From Candidatus Enterococcus leclercqii (GTDB lineage: Bacteria; Bacillota; Bacilli; Lactobacillales; Enterococcaceae): 64,000 nucleotides of DNA. The notes under the pieces were generated by a model that was not told the origin of the DNA, made no database searches, and worked only from the letters and a program-made list of their open reading frames with translations. Below are positions 20,027 through 30,420 of this stretch, piece by piece (the first letter of the stretch is position 1; each line of letters starts with the position of its first letter). Position numbers and translations under genes: made by a program. Location of the stretch: positions 496,001 to 560,000 of the forward strand of contig NZ_MAEH01000014.1 of the NCBI RefSeq assembly GCF_009933135.1. Direction: 5' to 3'.

Positions 20027-20141
20027 ACTATTTTCCTTCAATCTCTGCAAATTTCATTTCTTTTCAATTGATATTTTACTCATTTCTCCCCAAAAAGAAA
20101 AATCAAACGAGTCGAACTTGAAAAAGATTTTTTGCAAGTTA

Positions 20142-20150
20142 TGATATACT
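20142..20150 (+). promoter_or_regulatory. glpK: Extended -10 promoter of glpK
   Basis: TGATATACT (TGnTATACT) 37 bases upstream of the glpK start. TTGAAA lies upstream but with a 21-base spacer, so the extended -10 is the main signal. No obvious cre site overlaps it. Confidence 0.55.
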
Positions 20151-20165
20151 TAACTGTATTTTTAA

Positions 20166-21701
<1,536 letters not shown>

Positions 21702-21726
21702 ACAAACGACCGCTAATTTCAGCAGT

Positions 21727-21775
21727 GACCGCTAAAAAGGAGGACTAGTTTCCGACTTTTTGGCGGTCGTTTTTA
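21727..21775 (+). terminator. Intrinsic terminator of glpK
   Basis: GACCGCTAAAAAGG (from about 21727) pairs with CCGACTTTTTGGCGGTC (one bulged GAC segment) and ends in GTTTTT near 21775. An upstream GACCGCTAA copy offers an alternative pairing. Confidence 0.8.
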
Positions 21776-21897
21776 ATTTGAAAAAACAGGTTAGGATGTG
21801 GAAAAAAGGGCTCAAAAAGAATTGTGTCGTTTTCACTGTTTTTGTTGAATAAAACCGACGTTATTATAAGCGTTTTACTGTTGTTTTCAGCAAGATG

Positions 21898-21906
21898 TGC
21901 TACAAT
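21898..21906 (+). promoter_or_regulatory. Extended -10 promoter upstream of the unknown gene at 22 kb
   Basis: TGCTACAAT within GATGTGCTACAAT; a TTGTTT lies upstream at a short 14-base spacing. The leader to 22075 is about 160 bases, AT-rich, and shows no known motif. Confidence 0.5.
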
Positions 21907-22075
21907 TAAATTACAAAAAAATGAGCTTAAGATTAGATAAACGCAGTAACCTTATCAGTGGTATCCTGTTTTAAATAGATATCAGCAATTAAAAAATCAA
22001 CAATAAAAAGCAGCAGTTAACTCACGAGCAATTTGGCAAAGGCTACAAATTTTTTCGAGAAAGCAGGGGATGAGC

Positions 22076-22750
22076 ATGGAAATCTTATTGGAACCGGTGA
22101 ATCAGGCGGTATCCTGTTCAGTGATTTCAAAAGAAGTGGCAGTTCCGATTCGTCAGTGTTCGTTGCTGGTGGAACGATGTCACGATTTGGGTGTTGAAGG
22201 TTATCAGGTGGGAGAGTTTTATGGCGCCGGCTTTTTGAATCGCTATATGCCCATCAGGATTCCCTATGCCCCCATGTTAATCTATAAGAATAATGTTCAA
22301 ATTCCTTTGGTTTTTCGAAAAGATGCGGCCGCCAAAGCCTTGGTCAACGACCCCTTACGGTTGCCGGCTTTTTTTAAATTGTTGGACTGGTATCTCAGCT
22401 ACGATGATGAAGCTGAAAAAGTGGTTTTTGGCTATGAAAGCAGTCGTGGTTCTCTGCAGCGCTTCACGCGGGTAAAAGTCATCGACAGTGCACTGGTGGC
22501 TTTTCGTTTATCGGAAATCATTGATGCAGCGGGATACTCCTTGAAAGCATTGCACTGCGAAGAGGATTTTATTGAATGGAACCGAAAACATCGCCTTGTA
22601 TCAGAGCAACAAATTGGTCGCCATAGTCGTGTTCTTAATCTGGAGAATCCAAAACGTTTGGCGGAAGTTCAGATGATTTTTGATATTGTACGTTTGAAAT
22701 ATCCGGAGGTCCCATTATTTCCCAAAAAACAGTTGACGGTTGTCGGTTGA
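22076..22750 (+). CDS. Protein of unknown function
   Basis: I do not recognise this 224-residue protein. I prefer ATG 22076 over ATG 22070 because the AGGGG element ends only a few bases before the latter. It has no signal peptide or membrane segment. Features visible are a Cys-rich start (QAVSCSVISKEVAVPIRQCSLLVERC), a central RYMPIRIPYAPMLIYKNN stretch, and a charged C-terminus. It has a plausible own promoter and a strong terminator. Base composition and codon use look like the neighbours, so recent transfer is not suggested. Confidence 0.7.
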   Translation: MEILLEPVNQAVSCSVISKEVAVPIRQCSLLVERCHDLGVEGYQVGEFYGAGFLNRYMPIRIPYAPMLIYKNNVQIPLVFRKDAAAKALVNDPLRLPAFFKLLDWYLSYDDEAEKVVFGYESSRGSLQRFTRVKVIDSALVAFRLSEIIDAAGYSLKALHCEEDFIEWNRKHRLVSEQQIGRHSRVLNLENPKRLAEVQMIFDIVRLKYPEVPLFPKKQLTVVG

Positions 22751-22764
22751 AATTATTTAAGAAC

Positions 22765-22808
22765 GCAAAAAGCGGTCCCTCTTACGTTGTGAGGGGACCG
22801 CTTTTTGC
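22765..22808. terminator. Bidirectional terminator between the unknown gene and helD
   Basis: GCAAAAAGCGGTCCCTC (22765-22781) pairs with GAGGGGACCGCTTTTTGC (22791-22808). The stem starts with A5 and ends with T5, so it can terminate the plus-strand gene and, on the other strand, helD. Confidence 0.93.
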
Positions 22809-22878
22809 ATGTTGTCTTTGATTTTTGCAGTTGTGCTGTTTAGGCAACTCAATAATTGGATACAGGCACAAAAGCGAC

Positions 22879-25164
22879 TCAATTTGCAGTCAGCAATTGG
22901 TAAGTCAATGGGTTTGCCTGCTGTAGTAGTGGACTTTCTGTAATCGTCGTGAACAAAGTCAACTGGTGCATCGCTCTGGTACAGATGGTATATAAAATCA
23001 AACGGTCCTGTTGGGTCGTAAAGTTCTCGTTAATGTTCCAGGCAAAAACACGATCAAACTCAAGTCCTTTTGCTAAAAATGCCGGAATAATCATGATGTT
23101 TCGCTTCATGAAATCATCTTCTGACACGATCAGTTGAATTTTTTTTTGGAAGGCCGGCTCTAACTGATCATAAAGCGCTTGACATTCCTCTGTTGTTTTA
23201 CAGATGATCGCTGTCCGCCAATATTTCGCGGTAGCCCGTTCTGCTTCCAAAATGCCAGTCAGCGTCAGCAGGTTTTCTGCATTGGATCCCCCCCGGACTA
23301 ATCGTGGAAGATCTCCGGTGCGGGCGGTCATTTCGACAGTATCTTCATGACTTAAAAACTGATTGGCAAAGTCAGTGATTTCTTTTGTCGAACGATAGCT
23401 GGTCGTCAATTGGTAACGAGTGACTGCCGTGTCGCCAAAGAGGGCGGGGAGTGAACCTACGATTGTCTCATTGCCAAAGACCTTTTGATTTAAATCACCA
23501 CATAAAGTGATACCGGCATTGGGATACAAAGCACGCAGCAGAGCGACTTGTGCCGGGGGAAAGTCCTGCATCTCATCAACGAAGATAAAGCGCGCTTTCA
23601 GTGGGACCTCTATCGGGTAGAGACCACGGCTCAACAGAAAGAACAAAACGGCATCTTCTTGACTGAGACGGCGTTTTTTGAGACTGTCACGTACTTTCTC
23701 AAGCGCTGCTGCCCATTCTTCATCGGAAACACCGGCTTTTACCAACAGAGAGCGGGGCACTGTTTTTAGAAAATGCAAGTACTGCTTAGAATAGTTAATA
23801 TACTGGAACCTTTCGACAGCTCGTACCAATGGTCTAAAGTGGCGTTTTACGACTGCTTTACGAATCTGAGCGCGGATTTTCCGCTCATTTGCCTCGGTAT
23901 CCTCAACATCGGGGTGTGTCTCGTAATATTCTTGAAGCCGCTCTTCAACAGCTTCTTTGACCCACGGCTTTTTGGCTTCATCTTTTTGCAGACCACCTGC
24001 TTTTTTCAGCAGCTTGGTCTGTAACAATTGAGTTCTTTGGTATAGCGGTAAATTGGGGTTGGTTTCTTGGTACCATTGCCGCATTTGACGAGTGCTTAGG
24101 TAAGTTTCACCGTTAATTTTTAAGTCGCGGAACAAAGGACCTAATTCGGTGATCGTTTGTAAATAGCGGTGACTGTGCTGCACCAGTGCCAGTCCGCTTT
24201 TTAAACGTTGTGTACGATTTTCGGCACCAGAGAGAAAAACAGCTTCTTGTTCTTCTTCTTTTTCAATTTCCAATTGAGGCAGCAGTTGCTGCATGAAGCT
24301 GCGGAAAGTTCGAGTAGGTACGGCGCTTTCTCCTAAAGATGGCAAAACCATCGAAATGTAGTCGGAAAATAGATGGTTGGGAGAAAACAACAGCACTTGA
24401 TCATCGGCTAGCCATTTCCGGTGACGGTACAGTAAAAACGCAATCCGCTGCAAGAGTGCAGAAGTTTTTCCCGAACCGGCAATTCCTTCAATCAGCATAA
24501 CTTTGCTGTGGGTATCGCGAATAATTTTGTTTTGCGCCTTTTGAATCGTGGAAACGATATTTTTCATCTGGGAAGAGGAGGCTTCATCTAAAATCTCCAA
24601 TAAGAACTCGTCATTGATGACTTCAGACGTATCCACCATGGATAGGAGGGTGCCTTCTTGAATCTTGAATTGCCGTTTTAGCAAAAGTTCGACTTCAAAT
24701 CGGTCATGATCGGTTTCATAATGGGTTGGACCTAATTCTCCTTCATAATAAAGGTTGGCAATGGGCGCCCGCCAGTCGATTACGATGGTATTTTCATCTT
24801 TGTCTCGCAAGGAAGCAATCCCCAGATAGAGGGTTTCAGGTGCTTCGGCTCCCTCTGTGAAATCAATTCTGGCGAAATAAGGATTTCCCGACATCGCCGC
24901 TAAGGTCTTGAGGCGCTTTTCGACGGCATCCGCAGAATGGTATTTGAGCATCAATTCTTCTTCGTGCTGACGGTATTCCAAGACTGATTCATAAAAGGCC
25001 TCGTCATCTCCGCCACGAATTTTGCGGTCAGCAACCCCTTGTAATTGATCGTGCAGCTCACCAGCTAAGGCTTGCTGTTGCTTTTTTAAAAGTTGTTCTT
25101 CAGTATGGATCAAACGGACGGTATCGTCGGCGTGTTGTTGTTCTTTAAGACGTTCTGGATTCAT
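22879..25164 (-). CDS. helD: HelD-like RNA polymerase recycling helicase (UvrD superfamily 1)
   Basis: A 761-residue UvrD/Rep-like ATPase. The N-terminal 100 residues are rich in Glu, Gln and Lys and probably form the coiled coil that enters the RNA polymerase secondary channel; next comes the ADLYYEG-like block (IDWRAPIANLYYEGELG) typical of HelD, then the Walker A GIAGSGKT (227-234), the Walker B-type FVDEMQDF, and a C-terminal helicase domain with TTSYRST. HelD binds stalled RNA polymerase and releases it from DNA; some actinobacterial relatives protect against rifampicin. It is divergent from an aminoglycoside-nucleotidyltransferase-like gene. Confidence 0.9.
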   Translation of the reverse strand: MNPERLKEQQHADDTVRLIHTEEQLLKKQQQALAGELHDQLQGVADRKIRGGDDEAFYESVLEYRQHEEELMLKYHSADAVEKRLKTLAAMSGNPYFARIDFTEGAEAPETLYLGIASLRDKDENTIVIDWRAPIANLYYEGELGPTHYETDHDRFEVELLLKRQFKIQEGTLLSMVDTSEVINDEFLLEILDEASSSQMKNIVSTIQKAQNKIIRDTHSKVMLIEGIAGSGKTSALLQRIAFLLYRHRKWLADDQVLLFSPNHLFSDYISMVLPSLGESAVPTRTFRSFMQQLLPQLEIEKEEEQEAVFLSGAENRTQRLKSGLALVQHSHRYLQTITELGPLFRDLKINGETYLSTRQMRQWYQETNPNLPLYQRTQLLQTKLLKKAGGLQKDEAKKPWVKEAVEERLQEYYETHPDVEDTEANERKIRAQIRKAVVKRHFRPLVRAVERFQYINYSKQYLHFLKTVPRSLLVKAGVSDEEWAAALEKVRDSLKKRRLSQEDAVLFFLLSRGLYPIEVPLKARFIFVDEMQDFPPAQVALLRALYPNAGITLCGDLNQKVFGNETIVGSLPALFGDTAVTRYQLTTSYRSTKEITDFANQFLSHEDTVEMTARTGDLPRLVRGGSNAENLLTLTGILEAERATAKYWRTAIICKTTEECQALYDQLEPAFQKKIQLIVSEDDFMKRNIMIIPAFLAKGLEFDRVFAWNINENFTTQQDRLILYTICTRAMHQLTLFTTITESPLLQQANPLTYQLLTAN

Positions 25165-25249
25165 GTCAGAGAAAAGCTCCTTTGATTTGCTGTCATTTGT
25201 TGTCGTCAGTAAAATTTAAAGACCGGGGCCTTTAAAAATACGTCATAAA

Positions 25250-25258
25250 ATTATAGCA
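25250..25258 (-). promoter_or_regulatory. helD: Extended -10 promoter of helD
   Basis: On the minus strand TGTGCTATAAT, a consensus extended -10. It lies 86 bases before the helD start and faces away from the promoter at 25295-25303. Confidence 0.65.
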
Positions 25259-25294
25259 CAAAAAAACTTGACGGAGAAGGCAGGGCAAGAGGTG

Positions 25295-25303
25295 TGCTAC
25301 AAT
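25295..25303 (+). promoter_or_regulatory. Extended -10 promoter of the AadK-like gene
   Basis: TGCTACAAT preceded by GTG; a TTGACG lies 24 bases upstream, too far for a standard spacer. The two divergent -10 elements are about 40 bases apart, so polymerases at the two promoters should interfere with each other. Confidence 0.6.
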
Positions 25304-25330
25304 AATAGAAAACGAAAGGAGCAACCGGTT

Positions 25331-26209
25331 ATGCGCAGTGAGCAAGAAATGATTGATTTAATCTTAAATACTGCCAAAAGTCTGCCACAAGTTGACGCAG
25401 TGGCAATGGAAGGGTCGCGAATGAACCAACATGCGCCAAAAGATATCTTTCAAGATTATGATGTGGTCTATGTAGTTAACGACAAGACAAGTCTCTTAGC
25501 GGATCGTAGTTGGTTAGCAGCTTTTGGGCCGGTGTTGATTCAACAGCGGCCGGAAGAGATGACTTTGTTTCCTCCCACATTAGGGGAACGTTTTACTTTC
25601 TTGACGCTTTTTGAAGACGGCAATCGGATCGATTTGATGCTGTGCCCTCACTCGGAATTGGAGATTTTACTGGCAGAAGATCCTTTTTTGACTGTTCTTT
25701 GGGATCCGAAGCGTGTTTTTCCGCCACTGCCTGATGCAGGAGATCAGAAATTTTGGGTACAACCACCACAAGAAGTGCTGTTTCAGGATTGCTGCAATGA
25801 GTTTTGGTGGGTGTCAACCTACGTGGTCAAGGGACTTTGGCGCAAAGAAACTTTGTATGCCACAGACCACCTCTATGAAATCTGCCAAAAAGAACTGCTA
25901 CGCGTGTTAAGCTGGCGGGTAGGAAATGAAAGCGGCTGGAATCAAAGCTTTGGCAAAAATTTCAAGTATCTGCCAGATTATCTGGATGAAGCAACCAGAC
26001 AACTGTTGTTTGAAATTCGTGACTTCACCAGCCTCACTACTATTTGGCAGAGTCTGTTCACTACACAGGAACTCTTTCATGAGGTGGCTGGCAAATTAGC
26101 AGAGGAAATGGGTTTTACCTATGACAAGGGGACTGCTGAAAAAATCATGCAATATAGTCGCAGCTGGTTTGAGGATCAAAAACATATCGACACAGAGATT
26201 GAAGGGTAA
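25331..26209 (+). CDS. AadK/ANT(6)-type aminoglycoside 6-adenylyltransferase family protein
   Basis: Start chosen at ATG 25331, behind AAAGGAG; the upstream part of the frame contains the promoter. The 292-residue product begins MRSEQEMIDLIL like B. subtilis AadK and has the nucleotidyltransferase signature EGSRMNQ...FQDYDVVYVV (about residues 28-48) and the IDLM metal position, plus the family blocks DCCNEFWWVSTYVVKGL and GKNFKYL. The nearest characterised relatives adenylylate streptomycin. Whether this chromosomal copy gives resistance is not evident: intrinsic AadK-type genes often have low activity. No mobile element lies nearby. Confidence 0.85.
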   Translation: MRSEQEMIDLILNTAKSLPQVDAVAMEGSRMNQHAPKDIFQDYDVVYVVNDKTSLLADRSWLAAFGPVLIQQRPEEMTLFPPTLGERFTFLTLFEDGNRIDLMLCPHSELEILLAEDPFLTVLWDPKRVFPPLPDAGDQKFWVQPPQEVLFQDCCNEFWWVSTYVVKGLWRKETLYATDHLYEICQKELLRVLSWRVGNESGWNQSFGKNFKYLPDYLDEATRQLLFEIRDFTSLTTIWQSLFTTQELFHEVAGKLAEEMGFTYDKGTAEKIMQYSRSWFEDQKHIDTEIEG

Positions 26210-26273
26210 TCTGCCGTAAAGGGCAATGATTGCTAAAGCCAACTAAAAGAAATAATTGAAGGAGGAATTGGAA

Positions 26274-26453
26274 ATGCCGTTTGTTCATATTGAATTAGTT
26301 GAAGGACGCAGCCAAGAAGCGTTGACCAAAATGATGGAAGAGATTACTGAGGCTGTCCATAAGAATACGGGTGCCCCAAAAGAACATATTCATGTGATTA
26401 TTAATGAAATGAAAAAAGGGACATACGCTGTGAATGGTGAATGGAAGGAATAA
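26274..26453 (+). CDS. 4-oxalocrotonate tautomerase family protein
   Basis: A 59-residue tautomerase. I start at ATG 26274 because AAGGAGG lies just upstream and the mature protein then begins with Pro after Met removal; this N-terminal Pro is the general base of the family. The sequence [24 protein letters not shown] and the Arg/Lys-containing [18 protein letters not shown] tail are typical of the small homohexameric 4-OT group. There is no aromatic degradation pathway around it, so the physiological substrate is unknown. Confidence 0.9.
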   Translation: MPFVHIELVEGRSQEALTKMMEEITEAVHKNTGAPKEHIHVIINEMKKGTYAVNGEWKE

Positions 26454-26504
26454 TTTTTTGATTTGCGACTGTTTGGTTAATTTTTGAAAACAAAAAGATT
26501 TTCC

Positions 26505-26533
26505 TTGCAAAAATTTTTCAAGAGTGTTTAAAT
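26505..26533 (+). promoter_or_regulatory. thrS: Promoter of thrS
   Basis: TTGCAA (26505-26510), 17-base spacer, TTAAAT (26528-26533), about 15 bases upstream of the T-box leader. Confidence 0.6.
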
Positions 26534-26539
26534 GTAACC

Positions 26540-26795
26540 ATACTTGATCGATAGAAAAGCCAACTGAACCTGAGAGTCTTTTTACAGAGAGGGTCGCAAT
26601 TGCTGCAAGCGAGCCAAAAGAAAACCGGGGAATGACCACTTTTTTGCCAAGACTTCTGTCAAATACAGAAGCGGCCTGCACCGTTACCGCAATGAGGAAC
26701 ACGAATCATCGTGTTTGAATTTAGGTGGAACCACGTCTGTTACGTCCTAGTGCTTGTCAACATATAGTTGATAGGTGCTGGGACTTTTTTGTTTC
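26540..26795 (+). promoter_or_regulatory. T-box riboswitch leader (threonine)
   Basis: The T-box sequence AGGTGGAACCACG (26723-26735) is unmistakable; it is followed by the terminator stem GTCCTAGTGCTTGTCAAC / GTTGATAGGTGCTGGGAC with a T tract (26744-26790). Upstream, AGAGAGGG and the stem I region are present and a Thr ACC triplet (26635-26637) sits in the expected specifier region. Uncharged tRNA-Thr pairing should stabilise the antiterminator and allow thrS transcription. Confidence 0.93.
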
Positions 26796-26847
26796 CCGAC
26801 GTTCGTTGCAATCGATCAGCAAAAAAATTATAAGGGGAGAAACTACT

Positions 26848-28788
26848 ATGTCAATTAAAATCACATTTCCGGACGGCGCTGTAAAGGAATTTTCAGCCGG
26901 TGTCACCACTAAAGACATCGCAGCGGGAATTTCCAATAGCCTGGCGAAAAAAGCGCTCGCGGGCAAGTTTAATGGCGAGCTCATCGATCTAAATCGCGCA
27001 ATCGAAACAGATGGCAGTATTGAAATCGTCACACCGGATTCTGAAGAAGCGCTGCCACTTTTGCGTCACTCCGCAGCTCATCTGATGGCCCAGGCTGCTC
27101 GCCGTCTATTTCCAACTATCCACTTTGGCGTAGGTCCAGCAATCGATAGCGGTTTTTATTATGATACAGACAACGGCGAACATCCGATTACTGCGGAAGA
27201 TCTGCCAGCCATTGAAGCTGAAATGATGAAAATCGTTAAAGAAAATTTGCCTATCGAACGTCATGTATTGACTCGTGCTGAAGCTTTGGAACTTTTTGCT
27301 GGCGATCCTTATAAAGAAGAGCTGATCAGCGAAATGCCAGAAGATGAAGTAATTACCGCCTACAGCCAAGGAGAATTTGTTGATCTGTGTCGCGGACCTC
27401 ATGTACCATCTACTGGACGTATCCAAGTATTCCAACTGCTTTCTGTGGCAGGAGCCTACTGGCGAGGAGATTCAAAAAATCACATGATGCAACGGGTCTA
27501 CGGAACAGCTTTCTTTGATAAAAAGGATTTGAAAGAATTCATCCGCTTGCGTGAAGAAGCCAAAGAACGCGATCATCGTAAATTAGGGAAAGAGTTGGAC
27601 TTGTTCATGGTCTCTCCTGAAGTTGGTTCCGGGCTGCCATTCTGGTTGCCAAAAGGTGCCACCATCCGTCGTATCATCGAACGGTATATCGTGGATAAAG
27701 AAGTTAGCCTGGGGTACCAACACGTATACACACCAATCATGGCAGATGTCAATTTGTACAAAACATCTGGACACTGGGATCATTACCATGAAGATATGTT
27801 CCCACCAATGGATATGGGAGACGGTGAGATGCTGGTGTTGCGTCCAATGAACTGCCCGCACCACATGATGGTCTACAAAAACCATATTCATTCCTATCGT
27901 GAGCTGCCAATTCGTATCGCTGAATTAGGTATGATGCACCGCTACGAAAAATCCGGTGCGCTGAGCGGCTTGCAACGGGTTCGGGAAATGACTTTGAATG
28001 ACGGGCACACATTTGTACGACCAGATCAAATCAAAGACGAATTTAAGCGGACACTAGATCTGATGACTTCCGTTTATGCAGATTTCAACGTAACTGATTA
28101 CCGGTTCCGTTTGAGCTATCGTGATCCCAACAATACAGAAAAGTATTTTGATGACGATGCGATGTGGGAAAATGCCCAAACTATGCTGAAAGCTGCTATG
28201 GATGAACTGGGTCTGGACTACTTTGAAGCAGAAGGAGAAGCAGCCTTTTACGGACCAAAACTCGACGTCCAAGTAAAAACAGCTTTGGGGATGGAAGAAA
28301 CACTATCCACTATCCAATTGGACTTCTTGTTGCCAGAGCGTTTTGATCTGACTTATGTCGGTGAAGATGGTGAAAATAATCACCGTCCGGTAGTTATCCA
28401 CCGGGGGATTGTCTCTACGATGGAACGCTTTGTTGCCTACTTGACCGAAGTTTACAAAGGGGCTTTCCCAACTTGGCTGTCACCTGTACAAGCAACTATT
28501 ATTCCGGTTTCCGTGGAAGCTCATAGTGATTACGCTTATGAGTTGAAAGAACGGATGCAAGTATTGGGCTTGCGCGTAGAAGTTGATGACCGCAACGAAA
28601 AGATGGGCTACAAGATTCGGGCTTCTCAAACACAAAAAATTCCGTATCAAATCGTCGTTGGCGATCAAGAAGTCAAAGATGCCACAGTCAATATCCGTAA
28701 ATACGGCAGCAAAGAAACAGAAGTCTTGGAAGCCAACTTGTTTTTGGATGCCATTGCTGCTGAAGTCAAAAACTACAGTCGTGTTTAA
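26848..28788 (+). CDS. thrS: Threonine--tRNA ligase
   Basis: A 646-residue class II aminoacyl-tRNA synthetase. The open frame begins at 26725 inside the T-box, but the real start is ATG 26848 after AAGGGGAG. Order: TGS domain (about 1-62), the editing/SAD domain with [10 protein letters not shown] and CRGPHV, the catalytic core with motif 2 ([20 protein letters not shown]) and motif 3 near [11 protein letters not shown], and the anticodon-binding domain at the C-terminus. The zinc-binding Cys is in RPMNCPHH. Expression is controlled by the T-box leader. Confidence 0.98.
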   Translation: MSIKITFPDGAVKEFSAGVTTKDIAAGISNSLAKKALAGKFNGELIDLNRAIETDGSIEIVTPDSEEALPLLRHSAAHLMAQAARRLFPTIHFGVGPAIDSGFYYDTDNGEHPITAEDLPAIEAEMMKIVKENLPIERHVLTRAEALELFAGDPYKEELISEMPEDEVITAYSQGEFVDLCRGPHVPSTGRIQVFQLLSVAGAYWRGDSKNHMMQRVYGTAFFDKKDLKEFIRLREEAKERDHRKLGKELDLFMVSPEVGSGLPFWLPKGATIRRIIERYIVDKEVSLGYQHVYTPIMADVNLYKTSGHWDHYHEDMFPPMDMGDGEMLVLRPMNCPHHMMVYKNHIHSYRELPIRIAELGMMHRYEKSGALSGLQRVREMTLNDGHTFVRPDQIKDEFKRTLDLMTSVYADFNVTDYRFRLSYRDPNNTEKYFDDDAMWENAQTMLKAAMDELGLDYFEAEGEAAFYGPKLDVQVKTALGMEETLSTIQLDFLLPERFDLTYVGEDGENNHRPVVIHRGIVSTMERFVAYLTEVYKGAFPTWLSPVQATIIPVSVEAHSDYAYELKERMQVLGLRVEVDDRNEKMGYKIRASQTQKIPYQIVVGDQEVKDATVNIRKYGSKETEVLEANLFLDAIAAEVKNYSRV

Positions 28789-28849
28789 CAAAATCAGCAG
28801 AAAAACAAACAGGAACTTTTCTCTGATTGATTAAAAAAGCACCTTCAGA

Positions 28850-28895
28850 AATCTGTCGTAATCAAAGGCCGAACTTTGATTGCGACAGATTTTTG
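28850..28895 (+). terminator. Intrinsic terminator of thrS
   Basis: ATCTGTCGTAATCAAAG pairs with CTTTGATTGCGACAGAT around a six-base loop and runs into TTTTTG. It begins about 60 bases after the stop. Confidence 0.92.
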
Positions 28896-28934
28896 TTTTA
28901 AGGACTACCCGGAATTTGAGAGATAAGCAAGCTA

Positions 28935-29056
28935 CTCATAAAAATGTAAGAAGTAACTGTCGCAATAAAAGGGGAACAGGCAAAAGCCAATCTGCGGATT
29001 GAAGCTCACCGCTGTCAGCTAAAGGGATTCGGTCTAAAGGCCGATTTTTTATTCGA
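28935..29056 (+). ncRNA. Possible small structured RNA ending in a terminator (unknown class)
   Basis: Between the thrS terminator and the next promoter lies a GC-richer segment with AAAAGGGGAACAGGC, CAATCTGCGGATTG (a small hairpin), AAGCTCACCGCTGTCAGCT (pairing AGCT-type ends) and a final hairpin TCGGTCTAAAGGCCGA followed by TTTTTTA (about 29030-29052). An independent terminator with no gene in front suggests a small transcript. I could not match it to a riboswitch or housekeeping RNA and I see no strong promoter, so this is tentative. Confidence 0.35.
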
Positions 29057-29131
29057 AGTAAGGTGCTATACTGATTCAACTTTCTATTTTATAAGTGACC
29101 GTTGATTTTTAGCGGATTGGAAAGACAAAAC

Positions 29132-29159
29132 TTGCACTTTTAAAGGGTTTTGATAAAAT
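29132..29159 (+). promoter_or_regulatory. Promoter of the MaoC-like / BI-1 genes
   Basis: TTGCAC (29132-29137), 16-base spacer, TAAAAT (29154-29159) with TGA before it (extended -10). Confidence 0.6.
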
Positions 29160-29199
29160 TAGGTTAATCTAAATACAACCACTTTCGGAGGAATATGTT

Positions 29200-29661
29200 T
29201 TGCAGATAAACAGAAGCAAGAAAATAGGTAAGAATATTGATGAAATCGAGGAAGGGGACTCGTTGTCTTTAACGGAATCGATTGAAGATAGCCAGTTGTT
29301 GATTTATCTTGGGTTGACCAATGATGCCAATCCCCTTTACATTCAACACGACTACGCACAGGAGACAGAGTATCAGCGCCCAATTGTGCCTTCAGTGATG
29401 TTGATGGGGATTATTACGTCAGCCATCAGTAAGCATCTGCCGGGACCGGGTTCTCATGTTGTTAATTTTTCGGTGAACTTTATTGAACCTGTCTACCACT
29501 ACGAAACGCTGACCTTTGAATTTGAAGTCATCAAGGTCGATAAGATGAAAGACGTAGTGACCATTTCTGTTGAAGCCACAAATACAGAAGAAAGCCGTGT
29601 TCTGGATGCAGTCGTGATGGTGCAACCGCCATCAAAGAAAGAGAGTGATCACATTGGATAA
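29200..29661 (+). CDS. MaoC-like hot-dog domain protein
   Basis: A 153-residue single hot-dog domain protein, start TTG 29200 with GGAGGA seven bases upstream. It resembles MaoC-type enoyl hydratases, but the hydratase motif that normally reads GDxNPxH is NDANPLY here: Asp42 is kept while the catalytic His position is Tyr47. I recall the same variant in other Lactobacillales proteins, so this seems a conserved subfamily rather than a local mutation, probably not a standard R-specific enoyl-CoA hydratase. It overlaps the next gene slightly and is co-transcribed with it. Confidence 0.78.
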   Translation: MQINRSKKIGKNIDEIEEGDSLSLTESIEDSQLLIYLGLTNDANPLYIQHDYAQETEYQRPIVPSVMLMGIITSAISKHLPGPGSHVVNFSVNFIEPVYHYETLTFEFEVIKVDKMKDVVTISVEATNTEESRVLDAVVMVQPPSKKESDHIG

Positions 29662-30373
29662 TCAAAATAATCTGCAACATCCCGGCCAATATGCACCACA
29701 ATTAAACGTGAGTGCACTGAATAAATTTTATGGCAAAGTCTATGGTATTTTTGCAGGCGGCTTGGGGCTGAGTGCCTTGACCGCTTGGTTGGGTGCAAAT
29801 GTCTTTCGTACTCAGTTTGAAACTTTCATTAATCGCTTTCCACTTGGCTTTTGGGGACTTTGGATTGCGCAATTAGTCTTAGTGCTGCTGATGGGCAAAA
29901 AGGCTACTAAAAATCCTTCCTTCACGCTGGCAGGTTTTATCGTCTATTCACTTTTGACTGGCCTGACGCTGACAGTGACGCTGATGACCTACAGCAAAGC
30001 AACCGTCGTTCAAGCTTTTGTAACTGCCACAGTGACCTTTGCCGGTGCAGCTTTGGTGGGGATGTTTATCAAAAAGGATCTAAGCGTTGTCGGTCGAGTG
30101 AGTCTGATTCTAGTTTGGGGTTTGATTATCACCATGTTGCTGAATGTATTTATTTTTCACAGCACCGGGTTGGATCTCATGCTGGCCATCGGGGGCGTCC
30201 TTGTATTCACAGGGCTGACTGCCTATGACAATCAGATGATTCGCACCTATTATTACCAATTCCAAAACCAAGAAAACACAGGGATTGCCGCCTTCGTAGC
30301 TTTGCAGTTGTACTTGGACTTCATCAATATCTTCTTGTACTTGCTGCGAATCTTCGGGTATGACGACAATTAA
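29645..30373 (+). CDS. Bax inhibitor-1/YccA family membrane protein
   Basis: A protein of about 240 residues with seven predicted membrane segments and the BI-1 family ending LQLYLDFINIFLYLLRIFG with Asp residues in the last helices, which in BI-1/BsYetJ form the pH-sensitive calcium gate. The start is uncertain: GTG 29645 (used here) or TTG 29654 (MDNQNN...); neither has a strong RBS, so coupling to the overlapping upstream gene is likely. Role in bacteria is thought to be calcium leak or membrane stress; no more specific role can be inferred. Confidence 0.85.
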   Translation: MITLDNQNNLQHPGQYAPQLNVSALNKFYGKVYGIFAGGLGLSALTAWLGANVFRTQFETFINRFPLGFWGLWIAQLVLVLLMGKKATKNPSFTLAGFIVYSLLTGLTLTVTLMTYSKATVVQAFVTATVTFAGAALVGMFIKKDLSVVGRVSLILVWGLIITMLLNVFIFHSTGLDLMLAIGGVLVFTGLTAYDNQMIRTYYYQFQNQENTGIAAFVALQLYLDFINIFLYLLRIFGYDDN

Positions 30374-30420
30374 CAGTTTTTTTGAACTGAGAAAAACTGA
30401 CGAGAGGAGGGAATAAAATA

